Assembly (NCBI GenBank): GCA_009103225.1
Contig: RHPI01003156.1
Span: 1,139,339 to 1,203,338, forward strand
DNA: 64,000 nucleotides
Reading direction: 5' to 3'
From: Chlorokybus atmophyticus
Taxonomy: Eukaryota; Streptophyta; Chlorokybophyceae; Chlorokybales; Chlorokybaceae
Positions 38,901 to 51,770 of this stretch are shown in pieces. Position 1 is the stretch's first letter, and each line of letters begins with the position of its first letter. Made by a program: the position numbers and the translations under genes. Below the pieces are notes generated by a model, which searched no databases, was not told where the DNA came from, and worked only from the letters and a program-made list of their open reading frames with translations.

Positions 38901-41900
38901 GCGATCAAGAGTGGGAGAGACGCATTCTCCGAGGCGTGGAGGACTCGCGTTGGGAGCGCGGGACCTCGCCTTACACGCTCCAACTCTCAGATGCCAGCTC
39001 TAGTATTGGCGATGAAACTGTGGACGTCATCGTTAACTTTGTCAACGGGGCAAAGCGCGGGCTGCTTGTGGCGGGCAACCTCACGCGTGTGGAGGACGCG
39101 TGGGCGATTGAGGCTATATCACGTCATCTCGGGTGGCCCGTCGTGGCCGACGCGGCGTCGATGTTACGTGTCGGCACCACCCATGCGAACCATCTCGCGG
39201 CGCACTTTGACCACGTGCTGCTTCATGTTCCCACGCACGCGGCTCTCGCGCCCGACGTCATCCTGCAGGTGGGCGCGCAGCTGACCTCGAAGCGCGCCCT
39301 CGCCTTCCTCGAGGCCGCGGTGGTGGAGCGCGGCGCCGCACACATCTATGCCCACGGCTACCTTTCACGCCACGACCCCAACCACACTCTCACGCACAGA
39401 CTGATCGCGTCCCCGCGCGCCCTAGCCAAGGCAATCATCTCCCACACGCGTGCTTGTGGACACGCTGCTCAAGCGTACACACAACAAGTGCTGATGTTGT
39501 CCGATGCGGTGCGTGCGCGCACACACACACAGAGAGTTGGATGGATGCAATAATGCTGTTGCTGGTTGAGTCTGATGTGTTCAAGGACATCAGGTTGGAA
39601 GGGCAGTGGAGACCACGCTAGCCGAGCACGAGGCCTTGACGGAGCCCCACGTTGCGCACGCCGTGGCCTCAACCCTCCCCGCCGGCCATGCTCTCTTCCT
39701 CGGCAACAGCATGTCCATCCGAGACCTCGACATGTACGCACCAAAGACCACCACTACTCCATTCTCCTCCTCATACACATGTCCCACGGCGGTGGGGTCG
39801 AGCCGCGGCGCGTCGGGCATAGATGGCGTGGTGTCCGCGGCGATGGGCTACGCGGCGGGTCTCGACCGCCCCGTCACGCTTCTCATTGGGGATGTGAGCT
39901 TTGTCTACGATGTTAACGGCCTCCTGCTCGCCAAGGAGGCCGGAGGCAAGCCCCCCGTTACCATTGTCGTTGTGAACAACGGGGGAGGAGGCATCTTCTC
40001 ATTCTTACCCATCAAAGGTGGGAGACCCACTCATCCAACCTGACCAATGTTTGAATAAACTACATGTAGAGGCTGATGATGCATGCATGTTCTATTAGGT
40101 TCGGTGCCCGATGCAGAGTTTGAGAGGTTTTGGACAACTCCACAAAGCGTGAATATATTGCAGATCTGCGCAGCACACAAGGTATCCCCAACGCATCCGT
40201 CATAGCATACCTTCAGTAGGTGGTTAGGTTACCCTTTCACCCTGTTGCAAGGTGGGTCAAGTGGGATACGTGACCATGCACACAACAGGTGCCGTACTAT
40301 CGCGCAGCTTCGCGAAGGGAGCTGGCGGCTTCCCTAACCGCAGCGCGTAAGGCACACACGCATGTGGTCGTGGAGGTCGTTGTCCCGCGCAACAGCGACG
40401 CCAACGTGGCCTTCCACAAGGAGCTCAACGCGGCCGCTGTGCGCGCCACCTCCAAAGCGATGCCGATGATGATGACGTTGCATGGACCGACACTTGAGAT
40501 AACTTCAGCTTGGTACGAGCGTTACAGCGTGGTGATGCGCAAGCCCGCCACCACGACACAACATCGCAAGTCCACGACGAGGGAAGGGTTCTACCTTCAC
40601 TTCAAGCTGGCTGGCGGGAGCGCTGGCGTGGGCGAGGTGGCCCCGCTGCCCGGCTTGCACATGGAGTCCATGTTGGACTGCCGGGAGCAACTTGAGCTTG
40701 TGTGCCAACGGGTTGTTGGCACGCGTGTCCCCGCCACAGCAGGCCTTCTTGACGGGAGCATACAAGACTGGATTGCGAATCAGGTGGGCCTGCAGGTTCA
40801 CGTACTCGCGCCGAGCGTGAGGTTTGGGCTGGAGACAGCCGTCCTCACCGCACTCGCAGGTAACCTCATGTGTGTGTTAAACTTGACTTCTCTCAACATG
40901 ATCAACCCTGTATGTGAACCCATACAAAGCTGGTCCCGTCATGCAGACGCGTGTGGCGTGTCCTTGTACGCGCTTCTGCGGCCGACATCAGCGATGGCTG
41001 TTGATGGCGTGCGCACGTGCGGGTTGGTCGACTCTAGCGATGTTATTGCCAAGACAGTTGATGAGGCTGTGAGGTTGAAGGCTCGGGGGTTTTGCACACT
41101 CAAGCTTAAGGTGGGGAGGAGGGCCACACCCGAGCAGGACGCTGCGTGCGTGCGTGCTGTGCGTGAAGCGGTTGGACCCGACGTGCGTTTGCGTGTGGAT
41201 GCGAACCGGGCCTGGACTCTACCCCAGGCCATTGAGTTCGCGAGCGATGTTCAGGACTGCCAGCTGGAGTTCATTGAAGAACCTGTTAGCAATGCGCTCG
41301 ACGTGGAGGCGTTTCACGTCGCAGTGAGGATCCCCGTCGCATTAGACGAGAGCGTGGACAGGGGCGAGCACGCGATGCTCAACCTCGGGAGCAAAGAGGG
41401 CGTGACGGCCCTCGTGGTGAAGCCCTCGCGTGTGGGCGGGCTCGAACGTGCCGCCGCGGTCGTGCGCTACGCCCGCGCGCGTGGCCTTGGCGTCATTGTG
41501 AGTTCCTCGTTTGAAAGCGAAGTTGGCCTGTCCGTCCTCACGCACGTCGCCGCCGCCCTCGTGGACGTCGCTGAGGTTGACGACAGCGAAGACGGAGGAG
41601 ATGGAGGAGTTGCGTACGAACACGGGCTCGGGACCTTCACGTGGCTTGAAGATGACAGCCAACAATACACGGCGTGTGTGGCTGATGAGAGCGGGTCGCT
41701 CTCTCTGTCGCTCGAGGCGTCTTCTGCGATCATCTCAGAAGAGGCGAAGAACAACGCTGATGAAGCCGCTACTCGTGTGATTGACAGCGTTAGGAGGGTG
41801 AGTGTGGGCACGCATGCGTACGACTTCCATGTGATGAGCTTAGACGCAAGGAGGAGCGGGTGTACTGATGGGCAACCACAACAACCCACGCTTCTGTTCT

Positions 41901-42868
41901 TGCATGGGTTCCTCGGCGACGGGGAAGACTGGCTGCCTCTCATGCACGCGCTCTCGCACTCCTTCGCATGTGTGGCCGTGGATATACCTGGCCATGGCCG
42001 TAGCGCTGTCCACTCCGGCAACCGTGATGACGATGATGCATATGCGATGCACAATGTCAAGCGTGCGCTTGCCGCGCTCATGCGTGACATCGCCCACAGC
42101 GATGATGCCAGATACATCCTTGTGGGCTACTCAATGGGCGCGAGACTGGCCCTCTACACGGCACTGCGCAGTGTTGGTTTGGTGGCTATTGATGGCGTAG
42201 TGTTGATATCCGGCACGGCGGGCCTGCGAGATGTGGATGCACGCAATGACCGCGCACACAGAGATGACTTGCTTGCACGTTCGCTTGTGGCCGACCCCAA
42301 CGCGTTCGTGCGCAACTGGTACGCGCAGCCCATGTGGGCGTCGCTACGCTTCCACCCAGAGTTCAACACGCTCTTAGAAAAGCGCACAGCGACAGCTGCA
42401 TCATCAGCAAAGGGACTCGCCTTGGCGTTGAGTGGTCTCAGCGTTGGGAGGCAGCTGGACTTGTGGGAGGAGATTGATGAGCAGTTGCCGTTTCGGCTGC
42501 TTGTTGTGTGCGGGGCTCTCGACAGCAAGTTTGTGCGCATCGCGCAGAAGCTGGGCGACAAAGCCGCGGGTAACAACAGCATAATAGATGGCGATGTTGA
42601 AAGAGCTGGGGTTTATGAGAACGAGGAGCTCGCTGCGCTCATGGAGTACGTGTTTGGAGAGGATGAGGCTGTTGAGGGGGACACAAAGGTGGTGGCTGAG
42701 GAGGTTGGTGCTGCTACTGCGGGCCCACCTCACGTGGAGGTGCTGACTGTGAGCAACGCCGGCCACGCTGTCCATGTGGAGGCTGCTGCATCCCTTGTGC
42801 CCGGTCTCCGGAAATTTGCGTCGGGGCTCAGTGTGCATCCCACTCTCGAGGACGTCCTCAGAGGTTGA
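35901..42868 (+). CDS. PHYLLO: PHYLLO: fused MenF-MenD-MenC-MenH protein of phylloquinone synthesis
   Basis: Carries chorismate to the o-succinylbenzoate stage of vitamin K1 (photosystem I quinone) synthesis. Nine exons, 35901-36625, 36696-37421, 37511-37568, 37736-38053, 38189-39508, 39594-40017, 40099-40181, 40289-40859 and 40947-42868, give about 2048 aa. After an Ala/Arg-rich plastid presequence comes isochorismate synthase with its complete C-terminal half (LPCGSAFLASTPERL, LHPTPAVCG, FDRGFYAGPFG, YAGVGVVAG). MenD follows (CIAPGSRSSPLT, CIDERSLAFYALG, GDVSFVYDVNGLL, NNGGGGIFSF). MenC, enolase superfamily, has the KLK, RVDANRAW, FIEEP, ALDES and VVKPSRVGG metal and lysine positions. MenH, alpha/beta hydrolase, has FLHGFLGDGEDW, GYSMGARL and NAGHAVH. 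All four modules look catalytically complete. The last intron is an 87-nt, stop-free multiple of three that could be retained. Confidence 0.96.
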
Positions 42869-43684
42869 GGTAACATGTGGTAAACCACTGTGCAATTGGT
42901 AGTTAGATATGGTTGCGTAGCGGTTGTTTGAGACTTGCCGTGCTGTGTGCACCTCGCGCACATACAGTCAAAACCATTCCTCGCTTTGTACAAGATCTTG
43001 TTCGGTTGCTTCCAACAAGAGTGCAACAGCCTCTAAATGTGCAACACAACTACTGCACAACTGTTGTGCTTCTTTTTCAGTCATGTGTGCAGTGCTGTGC
43101 ACTTGATGGCTTACCAGCAGAGCACTGGTTGCAGCAGACATGTTCTGATAACTTGAACAATGTGTGACGAGTGCATCATAAGCCAAGCCAATTGCAAACA
43201 GCCAGGGGAAGTGATGTGTTACTGATGGTGGGCACCACAAATTAGCGGAGTCACAATCCCTGCAGCCTATATGTTATACATTACACACATTTGCTTTGCA
43301 CACACCTTCTGCCGCAGCAAAGGCAACTACTTCGTAGATACTTTGCTGTCAATTTGCAGCAACCACTTCGTAGATACCTCGTGTACACTGACGGCCTTCG
43401 CTCTCGCCACAATCATGACAGGTGTACTCGCAGCATGTTAACACGTCACATCACATCACATCACAAATACACGCCCGAAAGACAACACAAGGCAACAACC
43501 ACAACCAACAGTTGGTAAAAGCAAAACTGTACCTGACTGACTAGCAGCCAGGCTTGCAGCAGACTACGGCCATTGCCATCAATCAGCATCACCATTCTCG
43601 TTGAAACACATATACTACATACAGATGCTGAGGGAAAGGAAGAAGCAGCAGCAGGACGGGGGGAGCAATATGGAGGTATAGTAT
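42869..43684. other. Convergent intergenic between PHYLLO and P5CS
   Basis: No coding signal. ACTTCGTAGATAC occurs twice (about 43330 and 43367), and a TCACATCACATCACA run lies near 43446. Presumed 3' UTRs of both neighbours. Confidence 0.4.
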
Positions 43685-46639
43685 TTACTCAACAGGAAGC
43701 GTGCGGTGTGTATAATTGATGTCTTTGTCCTTGTCAACGACGTGTCCGGCGCCCCGTAGCAGCCACCTGGTTGTCAGAAGTCCCTTGACACCGACGGGTC
43801 CACGTGCGTGTATGCGGCTTGTGGAGATGCCAACCTCGGCGCCTAGGCCGTATCTGAACCCGTCCGAGAACCGCGTGGATGCATTGTGGTGTACGCACGC
43901 ACTATCGACACTTCTCAGGAACTCCTCCGCAACATCATGATCCTCCGTGATCACGCTCTCGGTGTGTCCCGAGCCGTTGGCATGCACGTACTCGACAGCC
44001 TCGCGCACGTTGCCGACCACCTCCACGGTCATGGCGGCGGCGCCGTACTCGTGGTGGAGGGCGGGGGCGGCGGGGAGGGAGAGCTCTTTCTCAGCACGTG
44101 GCCCGCCGTACAACGTGACGCCAGACTTCACGAGGGCGTAACTCAATGCAGCCCAACGACCATCATTAAGCAAAGACTCATGCACGAGGACAGTCTCCGC
44201 AGCATTGCACGCAGAGGGATAATCCAACTTAGAGTCGAGGAGGATCTTCTCGGCCATGGCGGTGTCCGCGGCGGCGTCCACATACACATGACACACGCCG
44301 TCCGCGTGGCCCAACACGGGGATACGCGTGCCGCGCTGGATGTGCTGCACGAGCGCGTTGCTCCCACGCGGGATCACCAAGTCAATAATCCCATCCCCGA
44401 GCTTCAACAAGTCATCCACGCCTTCACGCGAAGTTACCAACCCAATAAGCTCCCTCCCAACACTCTCAGGAAGCGCGCCCGCCACAACGTCATGGAGAAC
44501 ACGATTAGACAACATGGCCTCCTTCCCACCTTTGAGTAGAAGACCATTACCACTACGCACGGCGAGTGCAGCAATCTGCGGGAGCGCGTCAGGACGTGAC
44601 TCGAAGATGACGAGGAGTACACCCAACGGCGCCGTGCGTTGTTCCAACACTAAACCCTCAGCGAGTTCAACACGCGAACCAACAAGCTTTCCCATAGGCT
44701 CCTCCTGGTCGGCGATGGCACGGATGCCCGTGGCGAGCTGCGCGAGCTTGCCGGGCTTGAGGCGCAGGCGGTTGAGGAGAGGGGGGGCGACGTGCGCGGC
44801 CTCTGCAGCCTTCACGTCCTTCGCGTTCTCGGCAAGGATGCGGGCCTCGTTGGCCAGCAACGCGTCCGCCATCTTGTGCAAGGCCGCAGCCCTCTCCTCT
44901 GAACTCAACGCCTGCATTCACAGATTCACACCAGTTCACATACTGACATGGTGTGCGTGTGTGCACGCACGCACGCGCGGTCACGCGCACGGACACACGT
45001 GCGAATGAGAGCGTGCGCACATGCATATGTGCGTGTCATGTGAACACAACATACCTGAAGTTTGCGGCTGGCGTCGCGTGCAGCAACTGCCATCGTGCGC
45101 GCAGCTTGATCGTCCGCAGCCTGCTTGGTTGCGGCGTCCTTGCAGAATAGGGTGCCCACATGCTCGCCCCGCATGACTCGCGCGAGCGCGGTGGAGCTCA
45201 CCCCCGAGGCAATAACAACAGGTGTACCCGCCGCAGCCGCCTTCCACGCAGCCTCCACCTTAGCTGTCATCCCTCCTCGTCCCACACGACTCTTCGGCCC
45301 GAAGCTGATGCCCGCGGCGGTGTTGTTGCCATCCGTGAGTGCGGGGTCGTACGTGTGCACGAGGCGCGAGTTGGGCGCGTCGGGTGGACCCGTGTACAAG
45401 CCCTCCACATCACTAAGAAGAACCAACACGTCCGCGCGTAACTCAATGGCAAGGAGCGCAGCGAGGCTGTCATTGTCCCAGAAGATGCCGGTGGCATCCT
45501 TGTAAGGAGCCTTACGTGTGGACACGGCGTCATTCTCATTAATCACAGGGACAACACCCAGACGAAGAAGCTCATCAACAGTGGTGCGAAGTTGTGCTTT
45601 GAACTCTGAATCACTAAACTCGGCTTCAGTGAGTAACAACTGGGCCGTGGTCAAATCCATCTGCGCAAAGAGGGCATCATACAATGCCATCAGACCCGAT
45701 TGACCCACGGCCGCGCACGCCTTAGTATCGAGGGAGTCCGCCACGTCACCGCCAACGTGCATCCCGCCACGCTTGAGGTCAGCCAAAGAAGAGTTCATGA
45801 TGGAAAGGTGGCGGAGACGCTGACGGCCGGCGCCAACAGCGCCGGATGTAACAACGATCACCTCGCGACCCTCGGTGATCATACCCTCGAGCTGCTCAAC
45901 CAAGGCGCCGAGCTTGCCCAAGGCAAGACGGCCATCGTTTGAACGAGTCACCACAGCAGTGCCAACCTGTTGGTGTGCAACACGCATGCGCACGAATTGG
46001 TGTGTGATATGCCCATTCGCGCATACACGTGCGCACAGACCACGTTGCTCGTGCAAGCACACACACGCACATGCACATGGAGTCTAAGCAAGACAGCACA
46101 ATGCAGTTTGTTAGACTGCGTTTGCACGCTGCTGTCAAGGCATGCATGTATTGCATGCAACTGTACTTTGCTTGTGCATGTTGAACTTGAGGCTAGCACA
46201 GCCAACTTAGGGCGCAGCTAGCCTGAAAGTGCACACAACATGGCCAGTGATGTGTCAATTGGCGTATGTAAGCGGACCTGGCTAACATGCACAGGAACAC
46301 ACGACAGCCAATGCAACGGCCCAACAAGAAACGCATGAAAGCACAAAGCCTTTAACAGCTTGCAATGCAAGCAATGGTTTTCTTTCAACAACAGCATACT
46401 GCTCAAGCATGCGACGGCTCGACCCCACAGCACGGTGTGAGACACAATGAGGTTGAGCAGGGCTTGGCAGGTGGGACATGTTGTGCACCATGTGCTTTCA
46501 CCTTGACAATCACTCGTCGTGCAGTCCGTATGAAAGCCCGGGCAGGGTCCACGTCGGTGGCCTGGCCCCCGCTGCCGCTGGCGGCGTCGCCATTCGCCAC
46601 AAAAACCCCGCTACCCGTCCCACTACGCGACCGCCTCAT
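43685..46639 (-). CDS. P5CS: Bifunctional delta-1-pyrroline-5-carboxylate synthase
   Basis: Converts glutamate through glutamyl-5-phosphate to glutamate semialdehyde/P5C, the entry to proline synthesis. Three exons, 46502-46639, 45055-45966 and 43685-44911, give 758 aa. The glutamate 5-kinase domain (residues about 35-330) has RRVIVKVGTAVVT across the first intron, [36 protein letters not shown] and [16 protein letters not shown]. The gamma-glutamyl phosphate reductase domain (351-758) has [33 protein letters not shown] and [15 protein letters not shown] with catalytic Cys 585. The kinase-reductase fusion is the plant and animal arrangement; bacteria use separate ProB and ProA. ATG 46639 is the first in-frame ATG. 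The gene diverges from NAGS across a very short spacer. Confidence 0.96.
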
Positions 46640-46880
46640 GGCTGTACGAAGACACAGCTCCCAGACACCCTCCCCGGCCACCGCCGCCTACACCTGCGCC
46701 ACCTGCGCCGCCGCCGCAGGCTTGAGGGCAGGAAGCTTCCGTAATGGGAAGATGGGAAGCTCTCGGCGGATCACTGCACATGCTGATCTCAGCTGAACGC
46801 AGTGATCAAACTGATATAGCTTAACGCCTCTTCGCTGTGGCTTTGGGCGGGGTGGGCCGGGGTGGTGGTGGTGGTGGGTG
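46640..46880. promoter_or_regulatory. Short bidirectional promoter between P5CS and NAGS
   Basis: 241 bp separate the P5CS ATG (46639, -) from the proposed NAGS ATG (46881, +). It contains GCC-rich sequence and a GGGCGGGGTGGGCCGGGGTGG-type stretch next to NAGS. If NAGS starts in a later exon the spacer is about 1 kb. Confidence 0.5.
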
Positions 46881-48640
46881 ATGGCGGCGGTGGGGTTGGC
46901 GGGTGCGCGTCTGTGTCAGTCGTCGTGCTCCTCATCTACTTTGTTGCCTTCGTCGTCTACGTGCTCCCCGTTGCTTCCTTGGCTGCGCCGGCAGAAAGGA
47001 GAGCACGGTCGGCCGCCCCCTTCGCCAATTGTGCACTGCTGCGCTTCTCCATCACCTCCACCGCCGCAGTCAAAGCCTCACCAGGCTACGGACAACTCTC
47101 GCTTGGCCCAGACGCAAACTGCCTCCACGTCAGGCTCTCAGGCAAGCAGCCAGCAGGCCGTTGGTTTGCCCGCACTTGTGTAACTAACTGTAGATCAGCT
47201 TCAACTTACTTATAAGTGCATTTGCTTTCATTGTTTGCACAAGCATGCAATTGCCGCGTGAACAGCTGTGTTGATGTGACTAATGGGTGCGTTCATAAAG
47301 TGAGACGGTGTCACTTGTGCTATTCTGGGCTGCTGAGTGTGGTATGCATGTCAGAGCTGCTATGCGCAGTCACCAGAATGCAGCAGGCACCACAATGCAG
47401 CAGGCACAGTTTGTTTACCTTTGTGCGTTCATGGTGTTCATGGGAGATCCGCTGAGTGGCTTCGTGGCAATGCAAACAGAATAGCGTTGCTTACAGTTGC
47501 ACAGTGGTCATGGTCATGCGTGTTTGAGTTTGGTGTTCAATATTGCACACTTGACTGGCAGCACTTTGCATGGTAGACAGGTAGTTATCAGGAATTGGGA
47601 ACCAAGAACTGTTATGGCCGTACATTGCGCAGAGCCGAAGCAATGGCGTTCATGCAGAGTACGCCCTCAACGGCGCCAACAGCTTGCGTACGGCAACAGC
47701 ATCCACACCAGCACCAACAATGGACAGAGCACGCACGCCGCAGCCAAAGGCACTAAATGGCGAGTTGAGTAAAGAAAGTAGTGTTATCGAGGGGGCAGAG
47801 GAGAAGCGCAAGAACCACTTGTATGAGAGCAGTTTCGTGCACTGGTTCAGGGACAGCAGTCCATACATACGCGGGCACCATGGCAGCACAATGGTTGTGG
47901 TAATGTCAGGCGACCTCGTGGCCAAGGACCACGTTGTGCGCTCGGTTCTCAAAGACATCGCCCTCCTGCACGGCCTCGGGGTCAACATTGTCCTCGTGGC
48001 GGGGGCTCAGACTCAGATCGACTCGCTGCTGCGCAGCCGCGGGGTCAGACCCACCTTTGTTGGGCCCTACCGCGTCACCGATAAGGCCGCGCTGGATGCC
48101 GCCATGGAGGCAGCAGGCAGGTGTGTATGCTTGAGTATTCTCCTTATAGCTTCATGCGGTAGTCATTCACCTCAACTTTTTTGTGACAACCACGTGCATA
48201 GTTGTCATCGGTGTTTCTGTTGCAGGATACGTGTTGATATGGAGGCTCAGCTGTCTACAGGCTACCCCATCCCCGCGCTGAGACGGCATGGTGTGAGCTA
48301 GTTTCCAAGAGCAGGGTGTTGTGTCTATTGTGCATGCATGCAGTACTTAACAGAGGTGATGATTGCATTGTATAGGTGCGAGTGCGAGGTGGAGTCGGTC
48401 GATGTTGAGTGTGGCGAGCGGGAACTACGTGTTTGCAAAGAGGCGGGGGGTCATAGACGGTGTGGACTTTCACTACACAGGCGAGGTGAAGCGCGTGGAC
48501 GCCAGCCGCCTTCGCGAGCGTATTGACTCAGGGGCAATTGTTATGCTCTCCAACCTCGGCTACTCCTCAGCGGGTGAAGTCCTCAACTGCAAGTAAGTGT
48601 GGCAAATCCCTCTCAGTGTTGTGTTCACGCATGCTGCTTG

Positions 48641-48683
<43 letters not shown>

Positions 48684-49919
48684 CGACGACGACGACGACG
48701 ACGTTGAACCTGCCCTCTTGTTTTTCGCTGCTCAGTACAATTGAAGTGGCCACTGCTGCGGCTTCTGGACTTAAAGCAGACAAGCTCATAATCCTGGTGG
48801 ACGGACCATGCGTCGAGGACGATGACGGCAAGTAAGTGTGTGTTGGAGTTGAAGATGTGGGTGCGGGTGTGCGGGTTGTGTGAACAAAGGTCCATCTGCA
48901 GGACGGTGTCTTGGATGACGTTGCCCGACGCGGAGGCCATCATAGCGCAGGATGCAATGGACAGCAATGGCAATTATGCCTCTGCAGCGTACCCATCCAA
49001 CTCCTCGAGCAACAACGTGTTCGATCGGCCTCGCTCCCCACAAAACTACACCGTGTACGACAACAATGACTTCCGTCCAGGCGCCCGCTCCGCCTCTCCT
49101 GGGTTCAATGCTTCTCCATCTAGAAGCATTGGGACTGTTGGGACCGTCACCGAGCAGGATGAGTATGTGGGCATTGCAGTGAGGCGGCCTGCCAGCGCTG
49201 GCAGCAACAACAGCAAGCACCCCGTAGAGCTCGCGGCCGCTGTGCATGCGTGCCGGAACGGCGTGCAGCGCGTGCACTTGCTGGACGGCAACCTGGAGGG
49301 TGCGATGCTGCTGGAGCTGTACACAATGGATGGCGTGGGCACGATGGTCTCGCTGGACAAGTATGAGGGCACGCGGCCAGCCGAACCACGTGACGTTGCG
49401 GGCATTATGGCCCTGTTGGAGCCTCTGCAGAAAGATGGGACTTTGCTCTGGCGATCACGTGAGGCCCTGGTAGCTGAGCTCCCGTGTTACACTGTTGTTG
49501 AGCGCGACGGCCACATCATCGCTTGCGCTGCGCTGATGACCTACTCCAGCGTCGGCGCGGGTGAGGTGGGTGCTTTCGCGGTGAGCAAAGAGAAGCGCGG
49601 GGAGGGCCTCGGGGACTCCCTCCTGGACTACCTCGAGCAGCGCGCTTTGGACCGAGGCCTCAAGCGCATGTTCCTCCTCACCACGCGCACCGCCGACTGG
49701 TTCTGCCAGCGCGGCTTTGAACCCGTCCCCAAGCACCTCGTCACACGCGTCGTCCCCCCCGAACGCCTCCTCCGCATGCATCCGGGCCGCAACTCTCAGG
49801 TGTTTGTCAAGGACCTCACCGTCAAGCAGCCCCCTGCTGGACCCCCTATCCGTGCCAAAAAGGGCCCACCGCACACCGGGCACTCTCTACCTGCAAGGGG
49901 GCAGTCGCCCTACTCATAG
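46881..49919 (+). CDS. NAGS: N-acetylglutamate synthase (AAK plus GNAT domains), plastid type
   Basis: Acetylates glutamate with acetyl-CoA, the first step of ornithine/arginine synthesis. Secure exons: 47633-48120, 48226-48290, 48376-48592, 48736-48831 and 48902-49919 (TAG). A proposed first exon 46881-47141 codes a Ser/Ala-rich, plastid transit-like peptide (MAAVGLAGARLCQSSCSSS) and joins in phase 0 through a GC donor; this part is tentative. The amino-acid-kinase-like domain has YIRGHHGSTMVVVMSGDLVA, LVAGAQTQIDSLL, YVFAKRRGVIDGVDFHYTGE and MLSNLGYSSAGEVLNCN. The acetyltransferase domain has AGEVGAFAVSKEKRGEGLGD with the acetyl-CoA loop, and TADWFCQRGF. Between them is an unusual Asn/Ser/Pro-rich insertion of about 60 residues (coded around 48960-49140). 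Neighbouring P5CS is divergent and uses the same substrate. Confidence 0.93.
48640..48703. repeat. (AAC)n/(GAC)n microsatellite in a NAGS intron
   Basis: About 14 AAC units followed by 6-7 GAC units in the intron between 48592 and 48736. Confidence 0.9.
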
Positions 49920-51770
49920 TTGATACCAAGAAAGATGCGTGTCAACAGATTAGTTAGTACTTGTACTATTTCTTCACAAAGGTATCTGTGTGGCCTGGCA
50001 AGAGGCCGGTTGTAATGGTGTGATACAGGGTGTGGGGTAATTTGCAGTTGTGGAGAACCAGTATACTCGCATGGGCTGGCGTATTGAGATTGCCCTGGAG
50101 GTTCTGTGCAGGCACAGTTGCCAAGCACAAATGATTAGCCAATGGGTTTTGAACCGACACTTGGTTGGATGTTTTATGTACAAATGCGTGTACCACCATG
50201 TTATTTGATGGAACGTACATGCCAAACGAATCTACTGCGCCTTTCCAGCTATGCCACATTGCTGTTGTACACCAAAAACAGGTCAGCAAGCAAGCAACAA
50301 GTATTACAGCTATACTGTACATAGCTAAGCACCCCATATATATGCCGGCACAGCAACATACCCCTTTTGTGCAGCAGAGCCCTAGGTAGGGGCCGATGCA
50401 ACTAGCAAGCTAAGTACAAGCACAGCAGTAGCAGTGGCGTTGCCTAACTGACAACGACTGACACAGCAATTGGACATAGCAAGACACAGTACCACACCCC
50501 TTATATACATAATATCACAAAGTAGTGCAAAAGCAATGCTATGTGGGTATGCTCAAGCATCCGAGCTGGCCCATGCCCGTGGTATGCTGTGCAATACCGT
50601 GTGTACATCATACTCACTTACCGTAGTCCATGGTGAAGTGGCACATGCAATGACGCCGGAGCACTACCGCCCCGGTCACCCCCGCGCATGCTATACCATC
50701 TAGGTGTTGCATAGGGCACCCGGTAGCGCACATAATACCCAAGCACGTGGCGCATATAAACATTTGCAATAGCAATGTCTGTTAAGCTTCTTCGCAAGCT
50801 ACACAGGCAACTTGGCAAGGAAGGCGCGAGCTTTGCATGCAACCATGCATGTTGCCACGGCTCTTGAAATTGAGACACTTGAGACACATTAAGATGCACA
50901 GATGTGATATCTGGCTCAGCCATTCGTAAGTCAACCAAACACAAACGCTCGAGCTTTTGTCATGAGTTGGTTACCGATAGTCAACTCAAACTCTTGTTGT
51001 TGCTAGCATGGTTGACAGTTTAAGGTTGAACACATACATAGGCATTCCAACCATACAAGTATGCACAGCACACATACGTGTAGCGCATTTTCTGTGCATA
51101 CACACACACGCACAATAGGCAGCCAGCAAGGCAAGGCAAACAATCAATTAACAACGGGGGCCAAGGCTACACTACGTGTATGCATCTATGTGCGTGCAAG
51201 GCGGGCAAGCAGGCACGGTAGGGAGAGTAGTTCTCAGCTGCCAACCTAAGCAGCAGAAGGGTACGCTCAGAAGTCGATAGAGCACCGTAGGAAAAGCAGC
51301 AGCAGCAAGCAAGAGCAAGGACAGAGCGCACGGGGTGTGCAATGCTGTGCTGTCATACAAATACATTCACTGCTCAAGTAATAAATGCACTGAATCTACA
51401 AGGCATCATCAGTGATTATAGCCCCTCAGAACACTATGTAAGATGGTTCAAATACGTTATGAGTCGGACATCGTGGGTTGAATTGGGACGGAAAAAACCT
51501 ACGATCCGAAGTTTTAATGCCGGTACCGCTGAAGCACTTGCACCGGGTTAGACTCACCTGCAGTGTCGCGTTAACGGGACATTGCACGAGGCGGCGGCGG
51601 CGGCGGCATTGCCGTGGTGATGGACGTCCCAGCGGCGACGTGGTAGGACGCCTTTCTCTCTTAGGGCTTACTGGAGAGTCGTGCGCAAGGAGATTGTTGT
51701 GGAGCTGCTTGACGGTGACGCTGGCGGAGGCGCCGAGGGCCAGGCCGGGCGCCGCCCGTGCTAGCGCTGC
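49920..51770. other. Intergenic, no gene recognised
   Basis: NAGS 3' region, then AC/CA-rich spacer and, from about 51590, a GGC run and GC-rich sequence leading to the POP start. An open frame at 51342-51551 gives no recognisable protein. Confidence 0.4.

Noticed and set aside
46403-46681. Earlier P5CS start near 46681
   Set aside because: The codon there is GTG; the first ATG in frame is 46639.
51342-51551. Small plus-strand ORF before POP
   Set aside because: No recognisable motif, no splice link to POP in phase, and composition like the surrounding spacer.
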